A stretch of 64,000 bases of DNA from an uncultured Collinsella sp. (GCA_902494555.1 CABUTR010000006.1:23776-87775); one strand, 5' to 3'; positions 52,356-61,671 are shown, counted from the first letter of the stretch. The notes: a model not told the origin generated them from the sequence alone. Numbers and translations are program-made.

Positions 52356-52601
52356 CTACTCAGCTGCGTTGTCCGCGGCGGCCTCGCTCTGGGTGATGTA
52401 AGCAGCCTCGGCAACCATGTCGTCGACATTAGCCTTGGCCTGCTCGACCATGTCCTGGTAGCCGTTCTTGATGCGCATACCGCACGCAATACCCTGCACG
52501 CAGGCATTCTTGACCGGAGCGCTGGTAAGCAGCTTGATGCCGGCCGTGCCAAGCAGAAAACCGCCACCAACAAGCAGGGTGTTAAACGTCGACTTCTTCA
52601 T
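52356..52601 (-). CDS. small DUF6110-like protein paired with the ATPase
   Basis: An 81-residue protein with a glycine-rich N-terminal hydrophobic helix (TLLVGGGFLLGTAGIKLLTS) and a charged amphipathic tail. Proteins of this type (DUF6110) are regularly encoded next to P1B-6 ATPases; small membrane proteins in such clusters are needed for ferrosome formation in Clostridioides. AAAGGGAG precedes the ATG at 52601. Family assignment is from memory of the pattern and not searched. Confidence 0.65.
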   Translation of the reverse strand: MKKSTFNTLLVGGGFLLGTAGIKLLTSAPVKNACVQGIACGMRIKNGYQDMVEQAKANVDDMVAEAAYITQSEAAADNAAE

Positions 52602-52709
52602 GTTGCTTCTCCCTTTTGCCGCATGGGGCGCGGCATGGTGCCTTAGCACCCGAGTTCATCAGTTAGCTCGAGCACGCTTTTGAAATACCTTAATTCTATC
52701 TAACTATCT

Positions 52710-52729
52710 AGGTCAGCCATGGCTAACCT
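52710..52729. promoter_or_regulatory. DtxR/IdeR-like palindrome upstream of the P-type ATPase unit
   Basis: AGGTCAGCCATGGCTAACCT is a 20-bp palindrome with one mismatched pair. The AGGTTAGCC half-site resembles iron-dependent repressor boxes. It overlaps the likely -35 region of the minus-strand promoter. Confidence 0.6.
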
Positions 52730-52796
52730 TTTGAAAATTAACGATGCGGAGTAACCGATTGTCAATGTGACAAAGGGACTGTTCCTTTGCCCCTTC

Positions 52797-54554
52797 TTAC
52801 AGCTGCCAGGCAGCCGCTTCCTTTTGCAGCGCAACCATGCGGGCGAATTCTCCACCTGCCGCCTTGAGCTGCGCCGGAGTGCCCTGCTCGGCAACCACAC
52901 CATCCTTGAGTACAACGATCTTATCGGCATTTTCTACCGTGCGCATACGGTGGGCGATCACGATAACTGTCTTTCCTGCGAGCAGGCGGGAGAGCGCCTG
53001 CTGCACCACGGTCTCGTTCTCCACATCCAAACTCGCCGTCGCCTCGTCCAGCAACACAATCGGCGCATCTTTGAGCAGCGCGCGGGCGATGGAGATGCGC
53101 TGGCGCTCGCCGCCGGACAGCTTGGAGCCGTTCTCGCCGATCATGGTGTCATAGCCCTGCGGCATGCGGCTCACAAACTCGTCGCAGTTGGCGGCACGCG
53201 CGGCAGCAAGCACTTCCTCATCGGTGGCATCGCGACGACCAAGACGGATGTTTCCCATCACCGTGTCGTCAAAGAGCAGCACGTCTTGGAACACAATGGC
53301 GTAGTCGCGCAGCAGCACCTCGGGGTCCACGCTCGCAACATCCACGCCACCCACGGTGACCGTGCCTTCGGTGGCGTCCCAAAAGCGCGCGGCCAGGCGG
53401 CTCACCGTAGACTTACCGGAACCCGAAGGACCGACCAGCGCCGTAACTTCGCCTTCCTTGGCGGTAAAGCTCACATCGGTAAGAACTTTCTCGCCGGCGC
53501 GGCCGTCCTCGCCCGCACCATAGCCAAATGCCACGTGATCGAACACCACATCGTGGCCTACGGGCTCAAACTGCTCGCTGCCCCGCGCCACGGGCTCTTC
53601 CATGATGGAACGCATGCGCTTGGCCGACGACTCGGCGGCAAACAGCTCGGACATCAGCATCAGCGCCTGATCAAAGGGCGCATAGATGCGGCTCACCATA
53701 AGCAGGAAGGCAAACATCACCAAAAAGTCGACCTGGCCGGAGGCGACCATCGCAGCGCCCGTGACCAACGTGGTGGCAATCCCCAGGCGCAGGATGGCAA
53801 AGGCGGAGTTGACCAAAAGCCCATTGGCGAGCTCGCCTTTGGTGGTCTCGCGCTCCTCGGCATCGATCACGGCGTTGAGCCCCTCAAGATAATGAGCCTC
53901 CTGGTTGGTGGCGCGGATCTCGCGCACGCAGTCGAGCGTCTCCTGGATCGCCTCGGTAACCTTGACCTTCTCGGCGCGCACATGGTCGAACACCGGGGTC
54001 ATGGGGCCGCGTGTCAGATACAGCACGGCAAAGGCCACGGGCACGCTCCAAAACGCCGCGATCGCCAGCTGCCAGCAAAAGAACAGCGACGCCACGAACA
54101 CAATGGCGCTTGCGATGATGGCACCCCAAAGCTCTCCCAGCACGTGGCTGTAGGCGTGCTCCATGGCCTGGACGTCGCCCATGATGGTCTCGGTTAAATC
54201 GGCCAGATCACGACGGCCAAAAAACGACAGCGGCAGCTTGCGCAAGCGCTCGGCAATCTCCATACGCTGCTTGCCGCACTCCTCGTAAAAGATGCAGTAG
54301 GTGTAGTAATACTGCTGCCAGTTAGAGGCAAAGAGCAACACGGAAAAGACCAGGAGGCCGCCCACAATCGGCAGGGCATCCGGCAGGTCGGCACCGGTGG
54401 CGAGATGTTCGACAAAACCGGCCATGACCAGGAACAATAAGCCCATGCCGGCCATGGTAATGAGATTGGTGAGCGCGGTCCAGAAAATGCCGCGTTTTAC
54501 GCCGGCGACGCCTTTATCGGATAGGAAGTACTTCTTTTGGAATGAGGCGAACAT
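52797..54554 (-). CDS. ABC exporter half-transporter (second of pair)
   Basis: A 585-residue protein with six membrane helices followed by an ABC domain: Walker A LVGPSGSGKSTVSRL, signature LSGGERQRIS, Walker B IVLLDEATASLD, and IAHRMRTVENAD. It starts directly at the stop of the preceding half-transporter (TAAATG), so the two almost certainly form a heterodimer, like siderophore or peptide exporters/importers of the YbtPQ/IrtAB type. The shared iron-box-like site upstream supports a metal or siderophore link. Confidence 0.88.
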   Translation of the reverse strand: MFASFQKKYFLSDKGVAGVKRGIFWTALTNLITMAGMGLLFLVMAGFVEHLATGADLPDALPIVGGLLVFSVLLFASNWQQYYYTYCIFYEECGKQRMEIAERLRKLPLSFFGRRDLADLTETIMGDVQAMEHAYSHVLGELWGAIIASAIVFVASLFFCWQLAIAAFWSVPVAFAVLYLTRGPMTPVFDHVRAEKVKVTEAIQETLDCVREIRATNQEAHYLEGLNAVIDAEERETTKGELANGLLVNSAFAILRLGIATTLVTGAAMVASGQVDFLVMFAFLLMVSRIYAPFDQALMLMSELFAAESSAKRMRSIMEEPVARGSEQFEPVGHDVVFDHVAFGYGAGEDGRAGEKVLTDVSFTAKEGEVTALVGPSGSGKSTVSRLAARFWDATEGTVTVGGVDVASVDPEVLLRDYAIVFQDVLLFDDTVMGNIRLGRRDATDEEVLAAARAANCDEFVSRMPQGYDTMIGENGSKLSGGERQRISIARALLKDAPIVLLDEATASLDVENETVVQQALSRLLAGKTVIVIAHRMRTVENADKIVVLKDGVVAEQGTPAQLKAAGGEFARMVALQKEAAAWQL

Positions 54555-56378
54555 TTAGGCCTCGCCTCCCTTCGTGACGGCGGCATCCGCGGCAGCAGTG
54601 ATCTTCCAGCTCGCGGCCTGTTCGTATTCGGCCCACATCTTGGCGTATAGACCGTTTTGGGACAGCAGCTCGGCATGGGTGCCAGTCTCCTGCACGCTAC
54701 CTTGGTTGAGCACCACGATCTTGTCGGCCCCCACCACGGTCGAAAGCCGGTGCGCGATCATAATGACTGTGCGACCCGCCGCCAGTTTGCTAAAGGCACG
54801 CTGGATGAGCGCCTCGTTCTCGGGGTCGGCAAACGCCGTGGCCTCATCGAGCACCACGATAGGTGCGTCTTTAAGGATCGCGCGGGCGAGTGCCACGCGC
54901 TGCACCTCGCCGCCCGAAAGATATGCCCCTCCAGCACCGAGCATGGTGTTAATACCCTGCGGGAGCTTGGCCACAATGTCGTCGCACTGAGCTGCGGAGA
55001 GGGCCGCACGCACTTCGTCGTCAGTGGCCGTGGGCTTGGAGGCACGCACGTTATCGGCAAGTGTTTGCCGGAACAGCTGGTTGGTCTGGAACACGAAGGC
55101 GACCTGGTCCATAAGCTCGTGCGGATCCATATCGCGAACGTCCACACCGCCTACGAGCACTCGACCCGAAGAGACATCCCAAAAACGAGGAATCAGGCTT
55201 GCGCAGGTTGACTTGCCGCCGCCCGAAGGGCCCACAAGCGCAAGGGCACTACCAGCGGGAACGCTGAAACTTACATGGCTAACGGCAGGTGCTTCGGCAC
55301 CCTCGTACGTAAAGCTCACGTCCTCAAATCGCACGTCGCCACCGGCAGGGTGCTTGGGTTGCGCGGACACGGAGAGCTGCTTGGAATCCATGACGCTTCG
55401 AATGCGAGCCAGCGAATCGGCACTCATCTGAGAGGCCTCGCCCACAAACATGAGCTTGGTCATGGCCGTCGGTACCACGGCCGAAAAGATCGCGTAAAAC
55501 GTGAAGTTTGCCATAAAATGCGCGAAGTCCGTCTCGCCCGGCGCCAACAGCAACGCCACGGGCAACAGGAATGTCACAAGACCATTGAGCGCGGTAAGGT
55601 TGAGTACCTGCGGACCTCGGCAAAACGTGCCCGCATAGCTTTGTGCCATGTCGGCGTATTCGGCGATCGCGTCGTGGAACGCCTTAAAGGAATAGACCGT
55701 CTGCTGAAACACCTTGACCACGGGAATGCCGCGTACGTATTCGGTACCGGTCTTGTTCATCTTGACCAGCGCGCCCATGTAGGCCTTCATGAACTCGGCG
55801 CCCTTGCCGCTCATCATGGTGGCCATGGCGCCAAGCGAAACGGCGACCGAGATAAGGCATGCCGCGCCCAAGCGCCAATCGAGGGCGAAAAGCAGCACGA
55901 GCAGACCTGCGACCATGGCGGTGGCGCCGGCGATATCGGGTAGCATGTGCGCGAGCAGGGTCTCGGTGGAGGCGGCGCATCCGTCTACGATACGGCGCAG
56001 CTCACCGGTGGCGTGTGTGTCAAAGTAGCCAAGCGGCAGCTTAAGCAGGTGCTCGCTCGTAGTCTTGCGAATATTGGACGCGCAGCGAAACGCAGACAGG
56101 TGCGTGCACATGAGCCCCACGAAATAGACCACGATGCTTGCCAGCGCAAACCCCACGGCCCACCAGCCATACGTCGCGATGCCGCAGGCTTCGCTCCAGT
56201 TAGGCGCCACGGCGATCAGATCGCGCGCGACAAGCCAAATGCACACGAACGGGCCAAAGCTCAGCAGCTGCGAGAGCGCCGAGAGCGCCATGCCCAAATA
56301 CGTTAGGAATTTGCGGTCACCGGCATACGCGAGCAACTCGCCGATGCCTCCACCTTCCCTTTTTGATCCCTTTGCCAT
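54555..56378 (-). CDS. ABC exporter half-transporter (first of pair)
   Basis: A 607-residue type IV ABC protein: membrane domain to about residue 330, then FEDVSFTYEG, Walker A LVGPSGGGKSTCASL, signature LSGGEVQRVALARA, Walker B IVVLDEATAFADPEN and IAHRLSTVVGAD. Start MAKGSKREGG at 56378 has AAGGGAAT upstream. It pairs with the next gene and is divergent from an AraC regulator, the same layout as siderophore transport clusters. Confidence 0.88.
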   Translation of the reverse strand: MAKGSKREGGGIGELLAYAGDRKFLTYLGMALSALSQLLSFGPFVCIWLVARDLIAVAPNWSEACGIATYGWWAVGFALASIVVYFVGLMCTHLSAFRCASNIRKTTSEHLLKLPLGYFDTHATGELRRIVDGCAASTETLLAHMLPDIAGATAMVAGLLVLLFALDWRLGAACLISVAVSLGAMATMMSGKGAEFMKAYMGALVKMNKTGTEYVRGIPVVKVFQQTVYSFKAFHDAIAEYADMAQSYAGTFCRGPQVLNLTALNGLVTFLLPVALLLAPGETDFAHFMANFTFYAIFSAVVPTAMTKLMFVGEASQMSADSLARIRSVMDSKQLSVSAQPKHPAGGDVRFEDVSFTYEGAEAPAVSHVSFSVPAGSALALVGPSGGGKSTCASLIPRFWDVSSGRVLVGGVDVRDMDPHELMDQVAFVFQTNQLFRQTLADNVRASKPTATDDEVRAALSAAQCDDIVAKLPQGINTMLGAGGAYLSGGEVQRVALARAILKDAPIVVLDEATAFADPENEALIQRAFSKLAAGRTVIMIAHRLSTVVGADKIVVLNQGSVQETGTHAELLSQNGLYAKMWAEYEQAASWKITAAADAAVTKGGEA

Positions 56379-56431
56379 GAGATTCCCTTCTAACGGCTTG
56401 AGAGTTAACCGTAATGAACTTATCATTGATG

Positions 56432-56449
56432 TGTTAGCCATGGCTCACA
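56432..56449. promoter_or_regulatory. second copy of the iron-box-like palindrome
   Basis: TGTTAGCCATGGCTCACA shares the central TAGCCATGGCT core with the site at 52710-52729 (there CAGCCATGGCTAAC) and lies in the gap between the divergent ABC and AraC genes. Confidence 0.55.
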
Positions 56450-56492
56450 ATTGAGCCAGGCGTGGACGTTTCTGCAAAGGAAAGGGACGCTT

Positions 56493-57497
56493 TTGCAAAT
56501 ACGGCGGGCAGCGACCGACATAACCGAGCTCTACGCACCGCAGTTTGAGCAGTTTGGCCTGGAGCTTACCGGCAAGGGCGCCGTCTTTACCGGCGAGGTG
56601 GCAAACGATCGGGCGCACGGACGCGCATGGATCATGCCTCTCTCCCCCGCCTGCATCGTTATGGAGCATTTCATTACCCCGACGCACGATATGTACCTGG
56701 CCGAATACACACCCGAACCGTACGCGTGCGTGAGCGAGGTCAGCGCGCCCACGCTCATGTGCATGCCCGAAGCCGGCATAACGCCTGCGAACCTTAAACC
56801 CCTGCATGGACCGTGGCCAAACAATGCCGTGTGCAGCTTTATCCAAGATAACTGTGGCGAGGAGTTAAGCCCGCTGTTTGCAGGACAGCTTTATCACTCG
56901 CGCTCGGTGCTCTTTTTGCCTGGATATTTTGACGAACTGGAGCACCGCTATCCCACCGAGTTCGCAGGGGTCTTTGAGGCGTTTGCCGAGCCATGGCACG
57001 AGGAGGCGACGTCTGCCATCTGCCACACGTTGCGCAGGATTAACGAGGACCGCGCCCGCACCGCAGGCGGACACGTCTATATGCAGGGCATCGTGGAGAC
57101 CATGGTCGCGGAGCTCGCCTGTTCGCGCGCGGCCCACAAGCAGGCGCAGCAGGCGGCAGACACACGCGCCAGCGTGACCATTGCCGAAGAAGCAACGGCA
57201 ATGATTGAGCGCGCGCTCGACAAAGGCAGGCGTGTGGGTATCAACGAGGTGGCCGAGAGGCTCTACACAAGCCGCTCCAAACTATGCGCCACCTTTAAGG
57301 CCCAAACTGGCGAGTCCCTGGGCGCCTACATTCGCAGACGCCGTATGGAACGAGCACAGGACCTTTTGGCCGATAGCGCGCTCACGATAGCGCAGGTGGC
57401 AGAGCGTCTAGGCTACCCTCAGCAGGCCGCCTTCGCCCAAGCCTTCAAGCAACACACCGGCACCACCCCCACCGCTTGGCGTTCCCAACATACATAA
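56493..57497 (+). CDS. AraC-family transcriptional regulator
   Basis: A 334-residue regulator. The C-terminal two-helix-turn-helix domain runs from about 240: VGINEVAERLYTSRSKLCATFKAQTGESLGAYIRRRRMERAQDLLADSALTIAQVAERLGYPQQAAFAQAFKQHTGTTPTAWR, a full AraC signature. The N-terminal effector domain is not recognised. Start TTG 56493 has AAAGGGA upstream; TTG 56451 is possible. In siderophore systems such regulators sense the ferric siderophore, which would fit its ABC neighbours. Confidence 0.85.
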   Translation: MQIRRAATDITELYAPQFEQFGLELTGKGAVFTGEVANDRAHGRAWIMPLSPACIVMEHFITPTHDMYLAEYTPEPYACVSEVSAPTLMCMPEAGITPANLKPLHGPWPNNAVCSFIQDNCGEELSPLFAGQLYHSRSVLFLPGYFDELEHRYPTEFAGVFEAFAEPWHEEATSAICHTLRRINEDRARTAGGHVYMQGIVETMVAELACSRAAHKQAQQAADTRASVTIAEEATAMIERALDKGRRVGINEVAERLYTSRSKLCATFKAQTGESLGAYIRRRRMERAQDLLADSALTIAQVAERLGYPQQAAFAQAFKQHTGTTPTAWRSQHT

Positions 57498-57705
57498 AGA
57501 ATGAAGGCGCCAACGGCGCCCTCATTCACCAAATTCAATTCAGCCCCACCTGACCCGAACGGCCGAGTCGTAGCAGAACCCGGGAACCCCGGCAGGGCGG
57601 GTGCTTGCTCAAAATGAGTTCCCTCCAAAACAATGGGCGCGCCGTTGGCGCGCCCATTCACTCTATTCCATTCAGCCCGCCTGACCCGAACGGCCGAGTC
57701 GTCAC
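57492..57705. repeat. duplicated ~140-bp units downstream of the AraC gene
   Basis: Two units share a GC-rich hairpin start (GGCGCC-type at 57507, GGGCGCGCC at 57633), CATTCA, CCTGACCCGAACGGCCGAG and a GAGTTCC end. They precede copy B of the long hairpin and look like decayed relatives of it. Confidence 0.5.
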
Positions 57706-57841
57706 GGAACCGAGGGGCCGGGTGCGGGGCCTTGCCTCTCAATGAGTTCCGCACGAACAGGAGGCGCCAGTGGCGCCTCCGTCGTGAGTCAGGACTGTCC
57801 GAAATTGAGAGGCAAGGCCCCGCACCCGGCCCCTCGGTTCC
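57706..57841 (-). repeat. 136-nt long-hairpin element, copy B
   Basis: Arms 57706-57742 and 57805-57841 are perfect over 37 bp. Read on the minus strand, it holds CGGACAGTCCTGACTC, an inner stem GGAGGCGCC / GGCGCCTCC with loop ACT, then CGTGCGGAACTC. The same two blocks occur in copy A (37434-37567) with unrelated stems. It begins 4 nt after the gatB stop. Confidence 0.75.
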
Positions 57842-57844
57842 CGC

Positions 57845-59521
57845 TTACGAGAGCGACGTTCTCAGCAACTCGTTGAAGAGCTTCGGGTTGCCCTTGCCGC
57901 GGCTCGCCTTCATGCACTGGCCCACCAAAAAGCCGATGACCTTCTGGTTGCCGTCACGATACTGCTGCGCCTGATCGGCACAGTTTGCCAGCACCTCGTC
58001 CACGATCGGCTGCAGCGCGCCGGCATCGCTCACCTGACGCATACCGCGCTCGTCGACGATCTTGTTGGGGTCGTCACCGGTCTGGGCCATGGCCTCAAAG
58101 ACCTCGTGCGCCTGGTTGGAGCTGATGGCATCGGTCGCCAGCAGCTTGGCAAGGGCTGCCACCTGAGCCGGCGCGATGCCGGACTCGGCGAGCGACACGC
58201 CCGCCCCCTTAAGGTAGGCGATCATCTCGTTCACCAGCAGGTTCGCGACCGTCTGGGCCTCCTTGCCGGCCATACCGGCAGCGGCGGCCTCAAAGAACTC
58301 GGCAAACTCGGGGTCGCCGGCAATCTGCTCGGCGTCTGCCGCCTTAATGCCAAAATCGGCCTCAAAACGGGCGCGCTTGGCATCGGGCAGCTCGGGGATC
58401 TCGCCGCGGCAGCGGTCGATGAACTCATCGTCCAAATCAAACGGCGCCAGATCGGGATCGGGGAACAGGCGATAGTCGTCGGCCGTCTCCTTGACGCGCA
58501 TGACCACGGTGCGCTTGCGGCTGGGCTCCCAGTGGCGGGTCTCCTGGTAGATGATGCCGCCCTCCTCGAGCACCTCGGCCTGGCGGCAAATCTCGTAGGC
58601 AAGGCCGTCATGCAGGCTCTTAAACGAGTTGAGGTTCTTGAGCTCGGTCTTGGTGCCCAGCTTGGTCTCGCCGCGGCGGCGCAGCGACACGTTGCCGTCG
58701 CAGCGCATGGAACCCTTCTCCATGGAGCAGTCCGAAATGCCCAGCGTCACAAAGATGCGACGGAGTTTCTCCATAAACAGGCGAGCCTCCTCGGGCGTAC
58801 GCAAGTCGGGCTCGGTGACGAGCTCAATGAGCGGCGTGCCGCAGCGGTTGTAGTCGACGAGCGACTCGGCCGCGGCGGTAATGCGGCCCTCGGCGCCGCC
58901 CACGTGCACCATCTTGGCGGCATCTTCCTCCATGTGGATACGCAGGATGCGGATGGGCACGGTGTAGGAACCGTCCTTGCGACGCTCGGGCATCTGCAGG
59001 TTGGACGCGTCATAGCTGGCCAGATGGCCGGCACGCTGATTGCCCTCGCGCATGGTCGACGTCATGGACGTGGACAGGCCCTCGGCATTGGCCGAAGCGC
59101 TCGCCAGGCTCTGGGCCTCGGCCTCGCCAAACGCGCAATCGGGGCGCTCGGCGGCGCCGCGACCAGTCACGTCCAGGTCCAGGTGACCGTACATGGCAAA
59201 GGCGACCGGACCCTGCGTGGTCTGGAAGTTCTTGGCCATATCGGGATAGAAGTAGTGCTTGCGGTAGAACATCGAGTGGCGCTGAATCTCGCAGTTGGTG
59301 GCAAGACCGGCCTTGACGATGCTCTCGATGGCGCGCTTGTTGGGCACCGGCAGGGCGCCGGGCAGGCCCAGGCACACCGGGCACACGTTGGCGTTGGGCT
59401 CGTCATCGTGGCTGAGCTTGCAGTTGCAGAACATCTTGGTATCGAGTGCGGTGAGCTCGGTATGGATCTCCAGGCCGATCACGGCCTCCCAATCCTGCAG
59501 GACCTCGGAAAGCTCCTTCAT
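57845..59521 (-). CDS. gatB: Asp/Glu-tRNA amidotransferase subunit B
   Basis: A 558-residue GatB that activates mischarged Glu-/Asp-tRNA. Motifs: EAVIGLEIHTELTALDTKMFC, CPVCLGLPGALPVPN, HYFYPDMAKNFQ, DYNRCGTPLIELVTEPDLR, and the YqeY/tail domain at the C-terminus. It is about 75 residues longer than usual, mostly an insertion near residues 115-190 (rich in A/S/G, ending ASNLQMPERRKDG) between the barrel strands. Start overlaps the gatA stop (TAATG). Confidence 0.95.
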   Translation of the reverse strand: MKELSEVLQDWEAVIGLEIHTELTALDTKMFCNCKLSHDDEPNANVCPVCLGLPGALPVPNKRAIESIVKAGLATNCEIQRHSMFYRKHYFYPDMAKNFQTTQGPVAFAMYGHLDLDVTGRGAAERPDCAFGEAEAQSLASASANAEGLSTSMTSTMREGNQRAGHLASYDASNLQMPERRKDGSYTVPIRILRIHMEEDAAKMVHVGGAEGRITAAAESLVDYNRCGTPLIELVTEPDLRTPEEARLFMEKLRRIFVTLGISDCSMEKGSMRCDGNVSLRRRGETKLGTKTELKNLNSFKSLHDGLAYEICRQAEVLEEGGIIYQETRHWEPSRKRTVVMRVKETADDYRLFPDPDLAPFDLDDEFIDRCRGEIPELPDAKRARFEADFGIKAADAEQIAGDPEFAEFFEAAAAGMAGKEAQTVANLLVNEMIAYLKGAGVSLAESGIAPAQVAALAKLLATDAISSNQAHEVFEAMAQTGDDPNKIVDERGMRQVSDAGALQPIVDEVLANCADQAQQYRDGNQKVIGFLVGQCMKASRGKGNPKLFNELLRTSLS

Positions 59522-61035
59522 TACAGCTCGCCTCCCTTCCCGGCAAAATCGGGCGCGACGGAAAGCGCGGGCGCACCCGTGGCGGTATCGGCAAAGCCGC
59601 GCTCCAGGGCGCGGGCAAACGTGAGCAGCTGACGGTCCTTAAAGGCCGGACCCACCAGCTGGGCAGAAACGGGCAGCTTGCTGTCCTCGCCCAGGCCCAG
59701 CGGCACCGAGATACCACCGTTGCCGCAAATGTTGAGCGAGATGGTGTACAGGTCGGAGAGGTACATCTGCGTGGGATCGCTAATCTCGCCAAACTTAAAG
59801 GCCGTGCGAGGCGAGGTGGGCATGAGGATGGTGTCCACCTTGGCATACGCGGTGTCGTAGTCCTGCGTGATGAGCGTGCGGGCCTTTTGCGCGGCGTAGT
59901 AGTACTTGTCGTACACGCCCGAGCTCAGCAGGTAGGCGCCGAGCATCTGACGGCGCTTGGCCTCGGCGCCAAAGCCGTGGGCGCGCGACAGCGAGCTCTG
60001 GTCGGACAGGTTGGCGCAGCCCTCCTCCTGGTAGCCGTAACGGATGCCGTCGAAGCGAGCCAGGTTGGAGAACGCCTCGGCCGGGCCGATGACGTAGTAG
60101 GCGGCGATGGCGGCATCCAGGTGCGGCAGGTCCACCTCGACCAGCTCGGCACCCTGGTTCTGCAGCTCCTGGGCGGCGCGCTGAACAGCGGCCTTGACCT
60201 CGGGCGTCAGGCCCTCGGCCTCCATAAACGCGGGGATGATGCCCACGCGCTTGCCCTCGATGCTGTCATTGAGATGCTCGGTAAAGTCGACGGCGCAATC
60301 CTGGCTGGTGCAGTCGTACGGATCGTGGCCCGCACCGGTGAGCGCGTTCATGGCCAGCGCGACATCCTCGACCGTGCGGCCAAAGGGGCCCACCTGGTCG
60401 AGCGACGAGCCAAAGGCAACCACGCCGTAGCGGCTCACGGCGCCATACGTGGGCTTAAAGCCCACCACGCCGCACAGCGACGCCGGCTGGCGAATAGAGC
60501 CGCCGGTGTCCGAGCCCAACGAGAGCGCGACTTCGCCCGCGGCGACGGCGGCAGCGGAGCCGCCCGAGGAGCCGCCGGGCACGCGTTCGGTATCCCAGGG
60601 GTTGTTGGTGCGGTGGAACGCCGAGCTCTCGGTGGAGCTGCCAAAGGCAAACTCGTCCATGTTGGCCTTGCCCATGGGCAGGCAGCCGGCATCGAGCATG
60701 CGCTGGACGCAGGTGGCGGTGTAGACGCTCTGGTAGTCCTCGAGCATACGGGAAGCGCAGGTGGTGCGCGTGCCCACGAGGTTCATGTTGTCCTTAATGG
60801 CCAGCGGCACGCCCGCGAGCGGGGGCAGCGGCTTGCCTGCGGCACGGTCGGCATCCACGCGCGCGGCGGCCTCGAGCGCGAGCTCAGGCGCCACCTGCAG
60901 GAATGCCTGGACCCCGCCCTCGCGCGCCTCGATGGCGGCAAGGGAGGCCTGGGCCACCTCGGTAGCGGTAAAGTCGCCGGCGGCAACGCCCGCGGCGATC
61001 TGGGCGGCAGTAAGGGAATCGAAGCTCTGCGCCAT
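59521..61035 (-). CDS. gatA: Asp/Glu-tRNA amidotransferase subunit A
   Basis: A 504-residue amidase with the Ser-cisSer-Lys triad: Lys in PLAIKDN, Ser in GGSSGGSAAAVA and the serine in SLGSDTGGSIRQPA. It releases ammonia from glutamine for GatB. It overlaps gatC and gatB by one base each, as a tight operon. Confidence 0.97.
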   Translation of the reverse strand: MAQSFDSLTAAQIAAGVAAGDFTATEVAQASLAAIEAREGGVQAFLQVAPELALEAAARVDADRAAGKPLPPLAGVPLAIKDNMNLVGTRTTCASRMLEDYQSVYTATCVQRMLDAGCLPMGKANMDEFAFGSSTESSAFHRTNNPWDTERVPGGSSGGSAAAVAAGEVALSLGSDTGGSIRQPASLCGVVGFKPTYGAVSRYGVVAFGSSLDQVGPFGRTVEDVALAMNALTGAGHDPYDCTSQDCAVDFTEHLNDSIEGKRVGIIPAFMEAEGLTPEVKAAVQRAAQELQNQGAELVEVDLPHLDAAIAAYYVIGPAEAFSNLARFDGIRYGYQEEGCANLSDQSSLSRAHGFGAEAKRRQMLGAYLLSSGVYDKYYYAAQKARTLITQDYDTAYAKVDTILMPTSPRTAFKFGEISDPTQMYLSDLYTISLNICGNGGISVPLGLGEDSKLPVSAQLVGPAFKDRQLLTFARALERGFADTATGAPALSVAPDFAGKGGEL

Positions 61036-61346
61036 TACTCGCTCTCCCCCTCTCCCAAAATGGACGGCACACGGAAGTAGCGGTCGCGCGCGCTACCGGC
61101 GTTTTTAAGTGCGACGTCGAGCGGCAGATCGCGCTCGGGCTCGCGCAGGTCATCGCCCATCACGTTGGACAGGCTTCCGATGGGATGGAACGTGGGCTCC
61201 ACGTCGGGCAAGTCATATTGCAAGACGGGCTCGAGCATCTGGACGGCATCGTTCATGTAGGACGTCATCTGGGCGAGCTCGTCATCGGTCAGTGCGATCT
61301 TTGCGTACTCGGCGATGCCGCGCACGTCTTTCTCGCTGAGTGCCAT
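61035..61346 (-). CDS. gatC: Asp/Glu-tRNA amidotransferase subunit C
   Basis: A 103-residue linker subunit: LSEKDVRGIAEYAKIALTDDELAQM and a C-terminal RDYF-like segment (RDRYFRVPSIL) that wraps the A-B interface. ATG 61346 has GGGAG upstream; first gene of gatCAB. Confidence 0.95.
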   Translation of the reverse strand: MALSEKDVRGIAEYAKIALTDDELAQMTSYMNDAVQMLEPVLQYDLPDVEPTFHPIGSLSNVMGDDLREPERDLPLDVALKNAGSARDRYFRVPSILGEGESE

Positions 61347-61379
61347 AGGCGCTCCCTTCCGCATAACAGTTAAACCGCT

Positions 61380-61671
61380 CTAGTATACAGGGCAACGCCG
61401 GCTTGGAGCAGGCACTTTACCCAAATGCAGCGAAAACGTAACGAGGGTGGCGGTTGGCAGGGCGTGGTCCGGCGGTTCTACAGCGAAACCGCACCGTCCA
61501 TAGCGAAAACCGTCCCGTCCGCAACGAAAACCGTCTCGCCCGCAGCGATAACCATCACAACATTCGACGCTTTTCGTCAAAATCGCGATTTTCATCGAAT
61601 GTTGTGATGATTTGGAAGCCCCGACCACCGCAAGGGTGCCCGCCCCCTTTGTGATGGTTCCGAACGATGTC
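61380..61671. repeat. intergenic cluster of tandem and inverted repeats
   Basis: Four 21-bp units of the AGCGAAAACCGTCCCGTCC type start at 61482, 61502, 61523 and 61544. A 15-bp inverted pair follows (61553-61567 / 61595-61609), its loop holding AAAATCGCGATTTT. Then ACCACCGCAAGGG and CCCTTTGTGATGGT (61624-61658) form a REP-like hairpin just after the sortase stop. Confidence 0.6.

Noticed and set aside
61481..61556. Possible CRISPR array
   Set aside because: Units are 21 bp and contiguous with no unique spacers, and no cas genes are present in the window.
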